Positions 53,150-61,515 are shown, counted from the first letter of the stretch. The stretch is DNA of 64,000 bases from JALEFZ01 sp039820545 (GCA_039820545.1 JBCBPW010000014.1:1-64000), one strand, 5' to 3'. Notes: generated from the sequence alone by a model not told the origin. Translations and numbers: made by a program.

Positions 53150-55570
53150 TTAAAACTGAATTTTGTAACTCATCACAGGTAAAAAACCTGCTCCTCTCAG
53201 AGTCGTCACTCGATCAAATGTCGCATCGTATTCTCTGTACTCGGCAGGGGAGGACTGGAAGATATTCTTGATTTGAAGGGTCCAAGTCTCTGTAATCCGC
53301 TTGCGATTTCGATAGATATTCATCGAAAAGTCCAAAATGTATAAAGGATCATCCCTGAGTTCGAAGGGACGGCTTTCATCCAGGATGGTTCGCTGCGCGA
53401 GGCGAGAAGCCTCTAGATCGATGGGCGTATAGCGCTGTCCCCCTCGAATAGAGAACGTGCTGTTCAAGCTCAAAATAGCATTTTGAGCTTTTTTCTTCCC
53501 CAATTGAAACTCATTCCCCACTAAGATATTGGCCTTATATCCCAAATCGTAAGCTGTACTATGCTGCACACCATTGACATCTGTATAGTTGGATTCAAAC
53601 AAACTCGCATTGAGGAGGTAGTAGAATCCGTTTTTAGAAAATCGCTCTATGCCGAAGTCGATGCCATAATTCGTTCCTGTCCCTCCGTTGGTCAAAATAC
53701 GCAACTGACTCAACTCATCTAGGTTGAGTACCGAAAAGGTCGCCGCACTACCGACTTCTACAGGCACATCAAATAAATATTGGTAGTATAACTCTGTCTG
53801 CAAGCGTGTATGGTTGCCAATGAGTGTTCGGAAAGACAGCACACCATGATGGGTACGCATGAGGTCTAGGTTCTGATTGGGAAAAGTAGGTGTTTGAGGG
53901 GTAGTTTCAATCAGGCGCGTGCGGTAGGTTCCCCAATCCTCTGTCCGTGCGTGAAGTCCATAACCCGCTGCGAGCTGTGTGCGCGGACTAAGCTGTAAGG
54001 TCATGCCCAGTCTTGGCTCTACCGATTGCCCCTGATTCAGATCAAAGTATAAGTAATGCAAGCCTCCATTGAAAGTGAGACTGGGGGTAGGACGATATTG
54101 AAACTGGGCATAGGCTTGAAATTGTTGTGTCCAACCCTGTTCATCAGATAATGTGATAAAATCATCTCGGATATAATCAAAGTCTACAGCCGTATAATCG
54201 TGATAAGTTCCCGTATAGATGACCCCTGTGGTCGTATTGAGCCTAGGAGAGAAGACATATTTCAAGGAAGTAGTCGCCGAAAGGGGCACACGCGTATACT
54301 CGCGGCGGTCGCGTTGGAGGAGATCGGTCAGATCGGTGGTATCCTCTAGATAGGATCGATTGTCTAGCAACTGTGCTGCGGTCCCAGCGATGGTGGTCCG
54401 CCACAAGGCCTTGGAGCCGATAAGTTTTTTGTGTGCCAATCCTAGCACACCCATGTCTGAAGCGATGGTATTGCGAAAACGATCTAGGTCGCGGGTGAAA
54501 TTCGATGCTTCCTCAGGCTTGGTACGCGTGCTGAGGCCTCCCATACCAAATAAGGTAAAGCTTCCCGCCTTTTCTGTTGGCAAGTGAATGCTGAAAGATA
54601 GATCCTGGTAATTGGTATTGGAGATGAAGGTGCTCACGTATTCGGCGAGTGTCAGAGAAAACAAGCGATAGTTGACGAGATAGGAGGCTTTGCTCCCTTG
54701 TTTGATCGGACCCTCAGTAGCCAGATCGAAGCCCAATACACCCGCTTGAAAGGTGTATTCGCGTTTTTCTGTATTTCCTTTTCGGAAGTTGATGTCAAAA
54801 ACCCCTGATGTTGCATTGCCATAGGCAGCGGGAAAGGCACCGATGAAGAAATCAGAATTGGCGAGTACTTGCTGGCTGAAGATGGTGAAGGTTCCTCCCG
54901 AGCTCCCGATGCGTGCAAAGTGATTGGGGTTGGGGATGTCGATGCCCTCTATACGATAGATGAGTCCGCGAGGGGAGTTTCCGCGTATGGCGATGAAGTT
55001 TTCTGAGGTAAAAGGTGCTCCGACAATCCCTGGAAAGTTGGCTGCCAGTCGGGTAGGATCATCTAGCCCCCCAGCAAACTTTCGTGTCTCCTCTATATTG
55101 AAGGACAATGCGCTGACGCTGGCAGTTTGATTTTGGGGAGTGGCACGTGGACGGTCGGGCAAAAGCGTGACTTCTTCGACCTCGAATAGGGTAGGTGTGA
55201 GCGCGATTTCCACCACAGCTTCCTTGTGAGAAGAGATCAGGACATCCGCCAACTCGAAAGGTTGGTAGCCTCCAGCGGTGACCGTCAGCGTATATCTACC
55301 AAAGGGCAGTGATTCGAATCGGAAGGCGCCTTCTGCATGGGTTGAAGCCTCTTTGCCATTGCTAAGCTTGACCGTGGCATTGGGTAAAACCTTTGTGGTC
55401 TCTCTATCCTTGATGACACCTCTCAGTATGCCGTCAGCTGTTTGTGCATATCCCAGCATGAGGCTCATGATGATCCCTGCGAAAATCATGAATCGCAGAA
55501 AGGTGCGCGAAAATGCAGGATTGAAAGACAGGCTAGCAGGTATGCTAAACATATATAGGTTTTGTCGCAT
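53150..55570 (-). CDS. TonB-dependent receptor with carboxypeptidase-like domain
   Basis: 806 residues from the ATG at 55570; an ATG at 55552 is also possible. A signal segment (MIFAGIIMSLMLGYAQ) is followed by a regulatory-like domain (LRGVIKDRETTKVLPNATVKLSNGKEAS to DVLISSHKEAVVEIALTP). Next come a plug (FAGGLDDPTRLAANFPGIVG to GNATSGVFDINFRKG) and a barrel ending MSYKIQF. No STN domain is present, unlike the receptor at 17372, so it has no FecR-type relay. The start region lies on an 18-bp palindrome. No SusD or transport genes adjoin; the ligand is unknown. Confidence 0.92.
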   Translation of the reverse strand: MRQNLYMFSIPASLSFNPAFSRTFLRFMIFAGIIMSLMLGYAQTADGILRGVIKDRETTKVLPNATVKLSNGKEASTHAEGAFRFESLPFGRYTLTVTAGGYQPFELADVLISSHKEAVVEIALTPTLFEVEEVTLLPDRPRATPQNQTASVSALSFNIEETRKFAGGLDDPTRLAANFPGIVGAPFTSENFIAIRGNSPRGLIYRIEGIDIPNPNHFARIGSSGGTFTIFSQQVLANSDFFIGAFPAAYGNATSGVFDINFRKGNTEKREYTFQAGVLGFDLATEGPIKQGSKASYLVNYRLFSLTLAEYVSTFISNTNYQDLSFSIHLPTEKAGSFTLFGMGGLSTRTKPEEASNFTRDLDRFRNTIASDMGVLGLAHKKLIGSKALWRTTIAGTAAQLLDNRSYLEDTTDLTDLLQRDRREYTRVPLSATTSLKYVFSPRLNTTTGVIYTGTYHDYTAVDFDYIRDDFITLSDEQGWTQQFQAYAQFQYRPTPSLTFNGGLHYLYFDLNQGQSVEPRLGMTLQLSPRTQLAAGYGLHARTEDWGTYRTRLIETTPQTPTFPNQNLDLMRTHHGVLSFRTLIGNHTRLQTELYYQYLFDVPVEVGSAATFSVLNLDELSQLRILTNGGTGTNYGIDFGIERFSKNGFYYLLNASLFESNYTDVNGVQHSTAYDLGYKANILVGNEFQLGKKKAQNAILSLNSTFSIRGGQRYTPIDLEASRLAQRTILDESRPFELRDDPLYILDFSMNIYRNRKRITETWTLQIKNIFQSSPAEYREYDATFDRVTTLRGAGFLPVMSYKIQF

Positions 55571-55578
55571 GCGACAAA
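55561..55578. promoter_or_regulatory. 18-bp perfect palindrome at the TonB receptor start
   Basis: TTTGTCGCATGCGACAAA is fully self-complementary and covers the ATG at 55570. Such a site fits a dimeric repressor, and favours translation from the next ATG (55552). The regulator is not known. Confidence 0.5.
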
Positions 55579-55788
55579 GATAAGAAGGTTTATGATGAAA
55601 GTTAAGCAAATTGAATAGCCTAATCGCAGAGCCTCACTGTGGGGTAACCATTGATATGAGGATTTTCTTAATCTCTATAAAGCCTTTTGGCAATATGACT
55701 AAAATTCAACGCTTTGTCTGTGAAATGAGAATCTTTTATTGGGTTTAAGTAATTGAGAATAAGTATATTATATTTTTTAAATGAAAAA

Positions 55789-55813
55789 TGTCCGAAGTAA
55801 ATGACTTCGGACA
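55789..55813 (-). terminator. Intrinsic terminator for the 46-residue gene
   Basis: On the minus strand TGTCCGAAGT pairs with ACTTCGGACA across CATTT, followed by TTTTTC. It lies 33 bases past the stop codon of the small gene at 55846. Confidence 0.75.
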
Positions 55814-55845
55814 AATCGTACTTATACTCAATTAATTTGGGAGTG

Positions 55846-55986
55846 TCACTTGATGAGCATGACGATACTTAAGATCAACAGGCTTGTGAGGCCGAGGAGA
55901 ATCAAGAATACCATCTTGAGTGGTTTCCACCAGTAGCGATTAGCCTGGGCTAAAGTAACGGCACGCGTTTGTGATTTAAGATGCAT
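55846..55986 (-). CDS. Small single-pass membrane protein
   Basis: 46 residues: a polar N-terminal part (MHLKSQTRAVTLAQANRYWW), then a long hydrophobic helix (MVFLILLGLTSLLILSIVML) and a terminal IK. It starts at an ATG and ends 33 bases before a strong T-tailed terminator on the same strand, which supports a real transcript. It sits in a 1-kb stretch otherwise without genes. I recognise no family; function unknown. Confidence 0.6.
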   Translation of the reverse strand: MHLKSQTRAVTLAQANRYWWKPLKMVFLILLGLTSLLILSIVMLIK

Positions 55987-56650
55987 GAGCTATAAGATGT
56001 TAGTTCAATCTGTATGTGTAGAGACAAAAGCTGTGCCGACGGTAGCTGAAGCGTGCCAAACGGCTATTTGCGCGTTTTGCCAAGTATTTTTTTCTCAAAA
56101 TGGGAATCCTATTCACAAAATGAGATTGCAGAATATGTCACAGATTTCTTCAAGAATTGGATTTTCTATCCGTAGATGAAAAAGTCCTAACATTCGTAAG
56201 AGGGGGGTAAGATATGATTAGGAGGGGAATGAAATGTGTAGTTTGCGTGTTGTAATATATTTGAGGGAGATTTTCTCTTTTGAAAAGAAAAAATGAATAT
56301 AAAATCCTGTTCTTCAGAGAAATGAGGAGAAGAGAGAGAAAATGTTATGGTTTTGTGAACTTTTTCTCAGGCGAGATTCCGTACTTGGAAATAAGTAAGA
56401 GAGAAGGTTAAGATTATTGGATACCACAGCCCGATGTTCGACTCCCTCACCCATTGATAGCGTTTAGGTCATCGCCCATCATCCCATTTGTATCATAAGA
56501 AGTGTGTAATGAGGGAGTTTACAGAACCTGCCAGAGATTCTATTCTGGTAGGTTCATCTTTTTTGGGCCAAAAGGAGGAGGAGTGTAGGTTTTTTAGGAC
56601 TTTTGTGCCAAAAAATAGCAATTGCCTGAAAAGTCAAGCATTTCTCACAC
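55987..56650. other. 664-base region without clear protein genes
   Basis: It separates the 46-residue gene from the VOC gene, both on the minus strand. The first 400 bases are AT- and purine-rich without structure that I can support. The last 230 bases hold the candidate structured RNA at 56441-56564. A frame starting at 56488 overlaps that structure and has no protein-like quality. Confidence 0.5.
56441..56564 (+). ncRNA. Candidate structured small RNA with intrinsic terminator
   Basis: ACTCCCTCA (56441-56449) pairs perfectly with TGAGGGAGT (56510-56518), closing a roughly 60-base loop. Right after it GAACCTGCCAGA (56524-56535) pairs with TCTGGTAGGTTC (56544-56555, one G-T), then TTTTTT (56559-56564). 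No plus-strand gene ends here, so the terminator would close an independent transcript. The layout is that of a small RNA; the family is not recognised. Confidence 0.45.
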
Positions 56651-57049
56651 TTATACTTTGGGTTCTAATAAATCCCACAGGTTGCCATAGAGATCTTGAA
56701 ATACAGCCACAATTCCATAGGTTTCTTCTTTGGGAGGACGGACAAATCGTACACCCTTGTCATTCATCTCTCGATAATCCCTCCAGAAATCATCTGTGTA
56801 CAAGAAAAGGAAGACTCTCCCACCTGTCTGGTTCCCCACACTGGCTAGCTGGGCCTCATCTGCTGCTTTGGCTAGTAGGAGTTGACAGCTTCCTTGTCCA
56901 GGAGGTGATACCCGAACCCATCGCTTTTCCTCTGTGAGGACAGTATCTTCTTCTAGGGTGAATGACAGTTTTTCTGTGTAAAAAGCGATGGCTTCGTCGT
57001 AGTCTTTGACCACCAAAGAAATCAGCGCAATGTGTTGGTTCTTCATCAT
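56651..57049 (-). CDS. VOC family protein
   Basis: 132 residues from the ATG at 57049 (or 57046); the frame to 57121 is not supported. It shows a single glyoxalase-like fold: IALISLVVKDYDEAIAFYTEKLSFTLEEDT, VRVSPPGQGSCQLLLAKA, GGRVFLFLYTDDFWRDYREMNDKGVRF and YGIVAVFQDLYGNLWDLLEP. It matches the common small VOC group of unknown substrate. It is 68 bases downstream of the NADAR gene on the same strand and may share its transcript. Confidence 0.88.
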   Translation of the reverse strand: MMKNQHIALISLVVKDYDEAIAFYTEKLSFTLEEDTVLTEEKRWVRVSPPGQGSCQLLLAKAADEAQLASVGNQTGGRVFLFLYTDDFWRDYREMNDKGVRFVRPPKEETYGIVAVFQDLYGNLWDLLEPKV

Positions 57050-57117
57050 GCGTGAGAATGTAAGCGTGGTTTCCACTGCTGATCTAATTGTGCTTTGCAG
57101 GCAGCGTTTATCAACAA

Positions 57118-57684
57118 TCAAGTCAAGGATGAAGATCTCTCCATCAACCTATCTCGTGCTTCCATTAGGCAAAACCCCAAGAGATTTTCTCCTTTCCAAT
57201 TGAAAGGATCATGTACACGACGATCGTCCTTGGCTAGACCGATTCCCCAAATGGCATCCACGGGACTCGCTTCTACCAATACACGTGGATACGTAGCAAG
57301 TAAGAAAGCGGACAGCTCGGAATGTTGGCTGAATTTGAGAAAATTCCCCTGGATGACGATCTCTCCACGATGTGCATTCCATATTTCTTGATTGAAGTTT
57401 TGGACTTTTCTTCCCAGGGCTTTAGCCTCACCTGGACTCCCTGACTGTAGGATCTGCTCCAGTATTTCTCCATCGTCAAATAGCCGTGCCTTCCCTGCCA
57501 TCATATAATGCTCTGCTGTGAGATACGTATGCCCATTTTCTTGAAAAGGGTGCTCAGCCCACCATTGACTTAGGCAGGATGCTGTGGTGTGACCATCTAG
57601 TGAAGGCTGATGCCCCCAAAAGAAAAGATACTTGGGATTACTATTTGATAGGGTTTTCTGAAGTTGAGCTTTGGAATAATACAT
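57118..57684 (-). CDS. NADAR family protein (YbiA-like)
   Basis: 188 residues from the ATG at 57684; the extension to 57777 crosses a terminator and is rejected. Family marks: FFWGHQP, LSQWWAEHPFQENGHTYLTAEHYMMAGKARLF, GSPGEAKALGRKV, NAHRGEIVIQGNFLKFSQHSELSAFLLAT and a C-terminal DAIWGIGLAKDD. NADAR proteins cleave N-glycosidic bonds of riboflavin intermediates or remove ADP-ribose from guanine. No DarT-type toxin gene adjoins, so a toxin-antitoxin role is not supported here. Confidence 0.9.
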   Translation of the reverse strand: MYYSKAQLQKTLSNSNPKYLFFWGHQPSLDGHTTASCLSQWWAEHPFQENGHTYLTAEHYMMAGKARLFDDGEILEQILQSGSPGEAKALGRKVQNFNQEIWNAHRGEIVIQGNFLKFSQHSELSAFLLATYPRVLVEASPVDAIWGIGLAKDDRRVHDPFNWKGENLLGFCLMEARDRLMERSSSLT

Positions 57685-57739
57685 GGGTGGATGGTTAGGT
57701 TTATTTGTACGATGGGAATGAAAGTAAGTTAGCATGCGC

Positions 57740-57767
57740 AAAAAAAAGCCCCTGCATACACAGGAGC
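57740..57767 (-). terminator. Intrinsic terminator of the peroxiredoxin operon
   Basis: On the minus strand GCTCCTG pairs with CAGGGGC across six bases, then TTTTTTTT. It lies 30 bases past the DUF6952 stop and before the NADAR start, so it separates the two units. Confidence 0.75.
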
Positions 57768-57796
57768 CTCTTATCAATTGTATAAACTCAATTCAA

Positions 57797-58054
57797 TCAC
57801 TGATCGATCGAACCCATGACGCGCGTCATAAATCCATTGAGTGCCTCACGCTTAGGCTGTCCTTCCTGTATCGACTTGTGTACTTCTACTGCACCGTACA
57901 GGTTAGAAAGCATCTCACCTAGCACATCCATCTCCTCATCCTTGATGCCAGGAGCATCTGTGATCGCTTCTAGCGTTTCGATGGCTTCTAGTAAGAAGTC
58001 CTCATCACGCTCCTCCGTGAAATTTGTCAGATGCTTAATTATCGGTAACCTCAT
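57797..58054 (-). CDS. DUF6952-like protein in a peroxiredoxin-thioredoxin operon
   Basis: 85 residues, starting MRLPIIKHLTNFTEERDEDFLLEAIETLEAI and ending EALNGFMTRVMGSIDQ. It resembles the small DUF6952 proteins often found next to thioredoxin and peroxiredoxin genes in this phylum. It is probably all-helical, with no Cys, and its role is unknown. Its start overlaps the end of the thioredoxin gene by 20 bases, so it is translationally coupled to it. Confidence 0.75.
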   Translation of the reverse strand: MRLPIIKHLTNFTEERDEDFLLEAIETLEAITDAPGIKDEEMDVLGEMLSNLYGAVEVHKSIQEGQPKREALNGFMTRVMGSIDQ

Positions 58055-58349
58055 TGACTAGATCTTTGAGCAGGTCAAACTTATTGGTCTGTACTTGATT
58101 GATAAAACTGCCATCTTTAAAAGTCGCAAATGTAGGCAAGTTGCTCACATTGGCTAGCTTACGAGATTCGGGAAACTTTTCTGCATCCACAATCACGAAA
58201 GATGCGTTTTCCTTTTCGTTGGCGAGCTTCTTGAACTTGGGTTTCATGATGCGGCAGTTTCCACACCATCCTGCAGAATACTGGACAATCACTGTCCCTT
58301 CACTTTGGATGATCTCCTGCAGGTTATCGTTCGTTAGTTCTTGTACCAT
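58035..58349 (-). CDS. Thioredoxin family protein
   Basis: 104 residues from the ATG at 58349. The active site is WCGNC (Cys29, Cys32) in place of the usual WCGPC. The fold is otherwise complete, with FVIVDAEKFPESRKLANVSNLPTFATFKDG and the cis-Pro in NLPTF. It probably keeps the adjacent peroxiredoxin reduced in the cytoplasm. It is encoded between the peroxiredoxin and the DUF6952 protein. Confidence 0.92.
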   Translation of the reverse strand: MVQELTNDNLQEIIQSEGTVIVQYSAGWCGNCRIMKPKFKKLANEKENASFVIVDAEKFPESRKLANVSNLPTFATFKDGSFINQVQTNKFDLLKDLVNEVTDN

Positions 58350-58395
58350 GATTTTTGAAAATGTTTGAAGTAAATAGGTGGACTGACTCAATGTG

Positions 58396-59034
58396 CTAAT
58401 TCTGGCTCAGGTAGGTAGCCACCCCTTGGCGTGTAGCGGTCATGGCCTCTTTTCCATCTTCCCAGTTGGCAGGGCATACTTCTCCTTTTTCCTGGTAGTG
58501 CTTGTAGGCGTCTACCAAACGCAGATATTCCTGTACGTTGCGTCCCAAAGGCATATCATTGACACTCTCGTGAAATACCGTTCCTTCCTCGTCAATGAGA
58601 TAAGTCGCGCGATAAGTTACATTGTCTCCTTCAAGAAGTTCTGTACCTGTCGCTGCATCTACACCTGCAGATCTCGTATCCAGTATCCCCAGTACACGCG
58701 AAAGGTTGCGGTTGCTGTCAGCCAATAAATTGTAAGTAACTCCTTCTATCCCCCCGTCGTCCTTTGACGTACTGAGCCATGCAAAGTGTACTTCAGGCGT
58801 ATCACAAGAAGCGCCAATGACAATTGTATTGCGCTTCTCAAATTCAGGAAGGGCTTCCTGAAAAGCATGCAACTCTGTAGGACACACAAAGGTGAAATCC
58901 TTGGGATACCATAGAAGCAACACCTTTTGGTTGTTCTTGACTGCTTCGTCCAAAACATTGATTTTGATGGTGTCACCCATCTCGTTCATGGCGTGTACTT
59001 CGATGCTAGGAAACTTTTTTCCAACAAATGTCAT
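58396..59034 (-). CDS. 2-Cys peroxiredoxin (AhpC/Prx1 type)
   Basis: 212 residues from the ATG at 59034 (MTFVGKKFPSIEVHAMNEMG). The peroxidatic Cys51 is in DFTFVCPTE and the resolving Cys187 in GEVCPANWEDGKEAM. It reduces hydrogen and organic peroxides in the cytoplasm, with reducing power likely from the thioredoxin encoded 46 bases downstream. The frame runs on to 59130, but that part lacks similarity. A TCTGAAA/TTTCAGA inverted repeat lies upstream. Confidence 0.95.
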   Translation of the reverse strand: MTFVGKKFPSIEVHAMNEMGDTIKINVLDEAVKNNQKVLLLWYPKDFTFVCPTELHAFQEALPEFEKRNTIVIGASCDTPEVHFAWLSTSKDDGGIEGVTYNLLADSNRNLSRVLGILDTRSAGVDAATGTELLEGDNVTYRATYLIDEEGTVFHESVNDMPLGRNVQEYLRLVDAYKHYQEKGEVCPANWEDGKEAMTATRQGVATYLSQN

Positions 59035-59074
59035 AGTATTTTTTGTATAGTTCAAAGCAAACAAACGCAACCAA

Positions 59075-59100
59075 TCTGAAAAAGTTTTTGAACTTTCAGA
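59075..59100 (-). promoter_or_regulatory. Inverted repeat upstream of the peroxiredoxin gene
   Basis: TCTGAAA and TTTCAGA are separated by 12 bases, 41 bases before the ATG at 59034. It could be an operator for a peroxide-sensing regulator, but it does not match a consensus I know. Confidence 0.3.
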
Positions 59101-59310
59101 CAAATTCGAACTTTGTGAAAAATGATTCATAAAGGGTAAGATTCATTACGCGGATGGAATGAAAGCTAGGACACGTGTAGATGTGATCCAGAGCTTTCAT
59201 ACTCGGGAAGATATACTGCTGGTGCGGGCATCACAATAGTTTCAGTTATAAGCTGAAAGGGGAATCCCAAACTCAATGATCGGGACGAATCTAGATTCCA
59301 TAGCTCTCTG

Positions 59311-59333
59311 ACTAAGTACACTGTGTACTTAGT
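59311..59333 (-). terminator. Stem-loop directly after the GNAT gene stop
   Basis: ACTAAGTACA pairs perfectly with TGTACTTAGT around CTG, one base past the stop codon at 59335. There is no T-run. Confidence 0.45.
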
Positions 59334-59334
59334 A

Positions 59335-59844
59335 TCAAATCTCATATATACACACCGCCTCCTCGCCTCCTTCCAATATTTTCTTCTCTACAAATTGCAT
59401 CCCGAGCCGCTCTAGCAAAGCCTGTGACCTGATATTTTCAGGGTGAGTAATGGCTAAAATGGGGGTAAGTTTCAACTCCTCCTTTGCCCATCTGAGTACC
59501 TCGCGAGCCGATTCTGTCCCATATCCCTTACCTTCGTGGGCTGGCAAGAGCGCAAAGCCAAGATCCACCGTTGGGAGTGTGGGCCTGTTGACGAGTCCAC
59601 AAAGTCCTATTGGAAGGTTATTTGCTATCTGATAAACTACATAGAGCCCATAGCCCCACTGTTTGTAGCTTGCGATGAGCCGATCTGAAATGTAGTTTTC
59701 AGCATCAGCCATAGATTTAATTCCCCGATCCCCTATGAATTCAATCCAACCTGGACTATTCATCAGCTGGAAAAGGAATTCGGCATCGCGAAAGGTTGCT
59801 TCTCTTAGTGAGAGTCTATCTGTCGTCAAAATAGGTGCTTTCAT
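59335..59844 (-). CDS. GNAT family N-acetyltransferase (RimJ/RimL-like)
   Basis: 169 residues: TDRLSLREATFRDAEFLFQLMNSPGWIEFIGDRG at the start, then VDLGFALLPAHEGKGYGTESAREVLRWA, where the EGKGYGTES stretch is the acetyl-CoA pyrophosphate-binding loop, and NIRSQALLERLGMQFVEKK. Relatives acetylate ribosomal protein N-termini or small amines; the substrate is unknown. It is divergent from the COG2509 flavoprotein gene across 78 bases. Confidence 0.92.
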   Translation of the reverse strand: MKAPILTTDRLSLREATFRDAEFLFQLMNSPGWIEFIGDRGIKSMADAENYISDRLIASYKQWGYGLYVVYQIANNLPIGLCGLVNRPTLPTVDLGFALLPAHEGKGYGTESAREVLRWAKEELKLTPILAITHPENIRSQALLERLGMQFVEKKILEGGEEAVCIYEI

Positions 59845-59922
59845 CCTGCAATGATAGCTGGCAAAGTATTGTCGAAAAAATCTATCCTTCTGTCCTCAGA
59901 CTTTTTTGTGTAATTTTGGGCT

Positions 59923-61488
59923 GTGCCGACAGATATTACCATTCAGATTGCTCCTGAGGAGATTGAGAAAGAGGAGGTGTGGAAGCGAATTGCTGCGCGC
60001 AAACTCCGTGTACGATCGAGTGAGATCACCCACCACCAATTGTTGCGTCGCTCGATCGACGCACGTGGACGGAAGCCCAAGTATGTTTTGAGGATGCGTC
60101 TGTGGATGGGAGAACCGATCGACATAGGAAAGGTGGGCTCTTTTCCTTTGCAAAATGTCTCTCAAAAACCTCCTATTCATATCGTCGGATTTGGTTCAGC
60201 AGGTGTATTTGCTGCACTCGAATGTATCCGTCAAGGGTACAAACCCATCGTCATTGAGCGAGGCAAAGACGTGCGTGCGCGCAGGCGTGACCTTGCACAA
60301 CTCACCCGTCACGGCGAGGTCAACCCTGAAAGTAATTATTGCTTTGGGGAAGGAGGTGCAGGGACTTTTTCGGATGGAAAACTCTACACACGTTCCACCA
60401 AGCGAGGAGATACCCAGCGGGTGCTAGAAACACTGGTCCAGTTTGGAGCTGATCCTGACATCCTCATAGATGCACATCCCCATATCGGGACGAACAAACT
60501 CCCTGGGATCATTCAAAATATGCGGGAAGCGGTGATTGAAGCAGGAGGCGAGGTGCGCTTTTCTACCAAGTTGACGGACATTCGATACGATAGCTCAGGG
60601 ATAAAGGCGATCCAGCTCAATGGAGGCGAATGGGAATCTGTCAAGCACTTGATTCTGGCCACAGGGCATTCTGCACGTGATATTTTTGAGTTGCTCCATA
60701 GACGAGAGATTCTTATCGAAGCCAAGCCCTTTGCGCTGGGTGTACGAGTCGAGCATCCGCAGGGGATCATCGACCAGATCCAATACCATGTACAAGGTTC
60801 ACGTTCGGAGTTCTTGCCAGCTGCTTCTTATAGTTTGGTTCAGCAGGTGGATGCGAAAGGCGTCTACTCTTTTTGCATGTGTCCAGGGGGCATCATCTGT
60901 CCAGCGGCGACCGCTCCTGGTGAGATCGTCGTCAATGGCTGGTCGCCCTCCAAGCGCAATTCTCCCTACGCTAACTCTGGCATGGTGGTCGAGGTGGGCT
61001 TGAATGAGATGCGCGATCCTATCCAAGATCCATTGGCAGGGATGAAATTGCAGCAGATGGTGGAGCAAGCTACGTTTAATGCGGGTGGAGGTAAGCAGGT
61101 TGCGCCTGCCCAGCGTCTCTACGATTTTGTCAAAGGTAAAACCTCCCAGTCCCTTCCCACATGCTCCTATATCCCTGGCCTCAATAGCGTAGAGATGGGG
61201 GATGTCCTCCCTCAGTTTATCCATCGAAGGTTGCAGGGAGGATTTAAGGCTTTTGGAAAAAAAATGAAAGGCTACCTAACCAATGAAGCGCTAGTAGTAG
61301 CAACAGAATCCCGCACCTCTTCCCCTGTTCGCATCCCACGAGAGAGAGATACTTTTGCGCACCCACAATTGGCGAATCTGTATCCCTGTGCCGAAGGGGC
61401 GGGCTATGCAGGTGGTATCATGTCAGCAGCCATCGATGGTCAGAAGTGTGTGAGAGCAGCTATAGGTCAGCCTACTTCTATAAAATAG
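59923..61488 (+). CDS. COG2509-type FAD-dependent oxidoreductase
   Basis: 521 residues, starting at a GTG (59923), the first possible start. An N-terminal domain (about 1-85, KLRVRSSEITHHQLLRRSIDARGRKP) precedes a Rossmann FAD-binding fold with IVGFGSAGVFAALECI and IERGKDV. FGEGGAGTFSDGKLYTRSTKRGD, a hallmark of the COG2509 family, follows. The C-terminus has AEGAGYAGGIMSAAIDG. The reaction is not established for this family. The stop codon is part of a hairpin shared with the convergent HMA gene region. Confidence 0.92.
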   Translation: MPTDITIQIAPEEIEKEEVWKRIAARKLRVRSSEITHHQLLRRSIDARGRKPKYVLRMRLWMGEPIDIGKVGSFPLQNVSQKPPIHIVGFGSAGVFAALECIRQGYKPIVIERGKDVRARRRDLAQLTRHGEVNPESNYCFGEGGAGTFSDGKLYTRSTKRGDTQRVLETLVQFGADPDILIDAHPHIGTNKLPGIIQNMREAVIEAGGEVRFSTKLTDIRYDSSGIKAIQLNGGEWESVKHLILATGHSARDIFELLHRREILIEAKPFALGVRVEHPQGIIDQIQYHVQGSRSEFLPAASYSLVQQVDAKGVYSFCMCPGGIICPAATAPGEIVVNGWSPSKRNSPYANSGMVVEVGLNEMRDPIQDPLAGMKLQQMVEQATFNAGGGKQVAPAQRLYDFVKGKTSQSLPTCSYIPGLNSVEMGDVLPQFIHRRLQGGFKAFGKKMKGYLTNEALVVATESRTSSPVRIPRERDTFAHPQLANLYPCAEGAGYAGGIMSAAIDGQKCVRAAIGQPTSIK

Positions 61489-61515
61489 CGCAATCCATCG
61501 GGAGACAGATTGCGC
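61488..61515. terminator. Stem-loop beginning in the flavoprotein stop codon
   Basis: GCGCAATC, whose first G is the last base of the TAG stop, pairs perfectly with GATTGCGC. It is followed by TTCGTTT between convergent genes. Confidence 0.55.

Larger units (their letters stand above)
59035..59334. other. Intergenic region upstream of the peroxiredoxin operon
   Basis: 300 bases between the peroxiredoxin start and the end of the GNAT gene. It holds an inverted repeat at 59075-59100 and a stem-loop at 59311-59333, both listed separately. No reading frame is supported. Confidence 0.45.

Noticed and set aside
56433..56452. TTCGACTCCC, looking like a tRNA T-loop
   Set aside because: No matching GG arm before it, and no anticodon, D or acceptor stem in the right places. 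The bases instead pair with a downstream TGAGGGAGT.
57118..57684. NADAR as part of a DarT-type toxin-antitoxin system
   Set aside because: No DarT-like or other toxin gene is next to it. The neighbours are VOC and redox genes, and a terminator separates it from the upstream operon.
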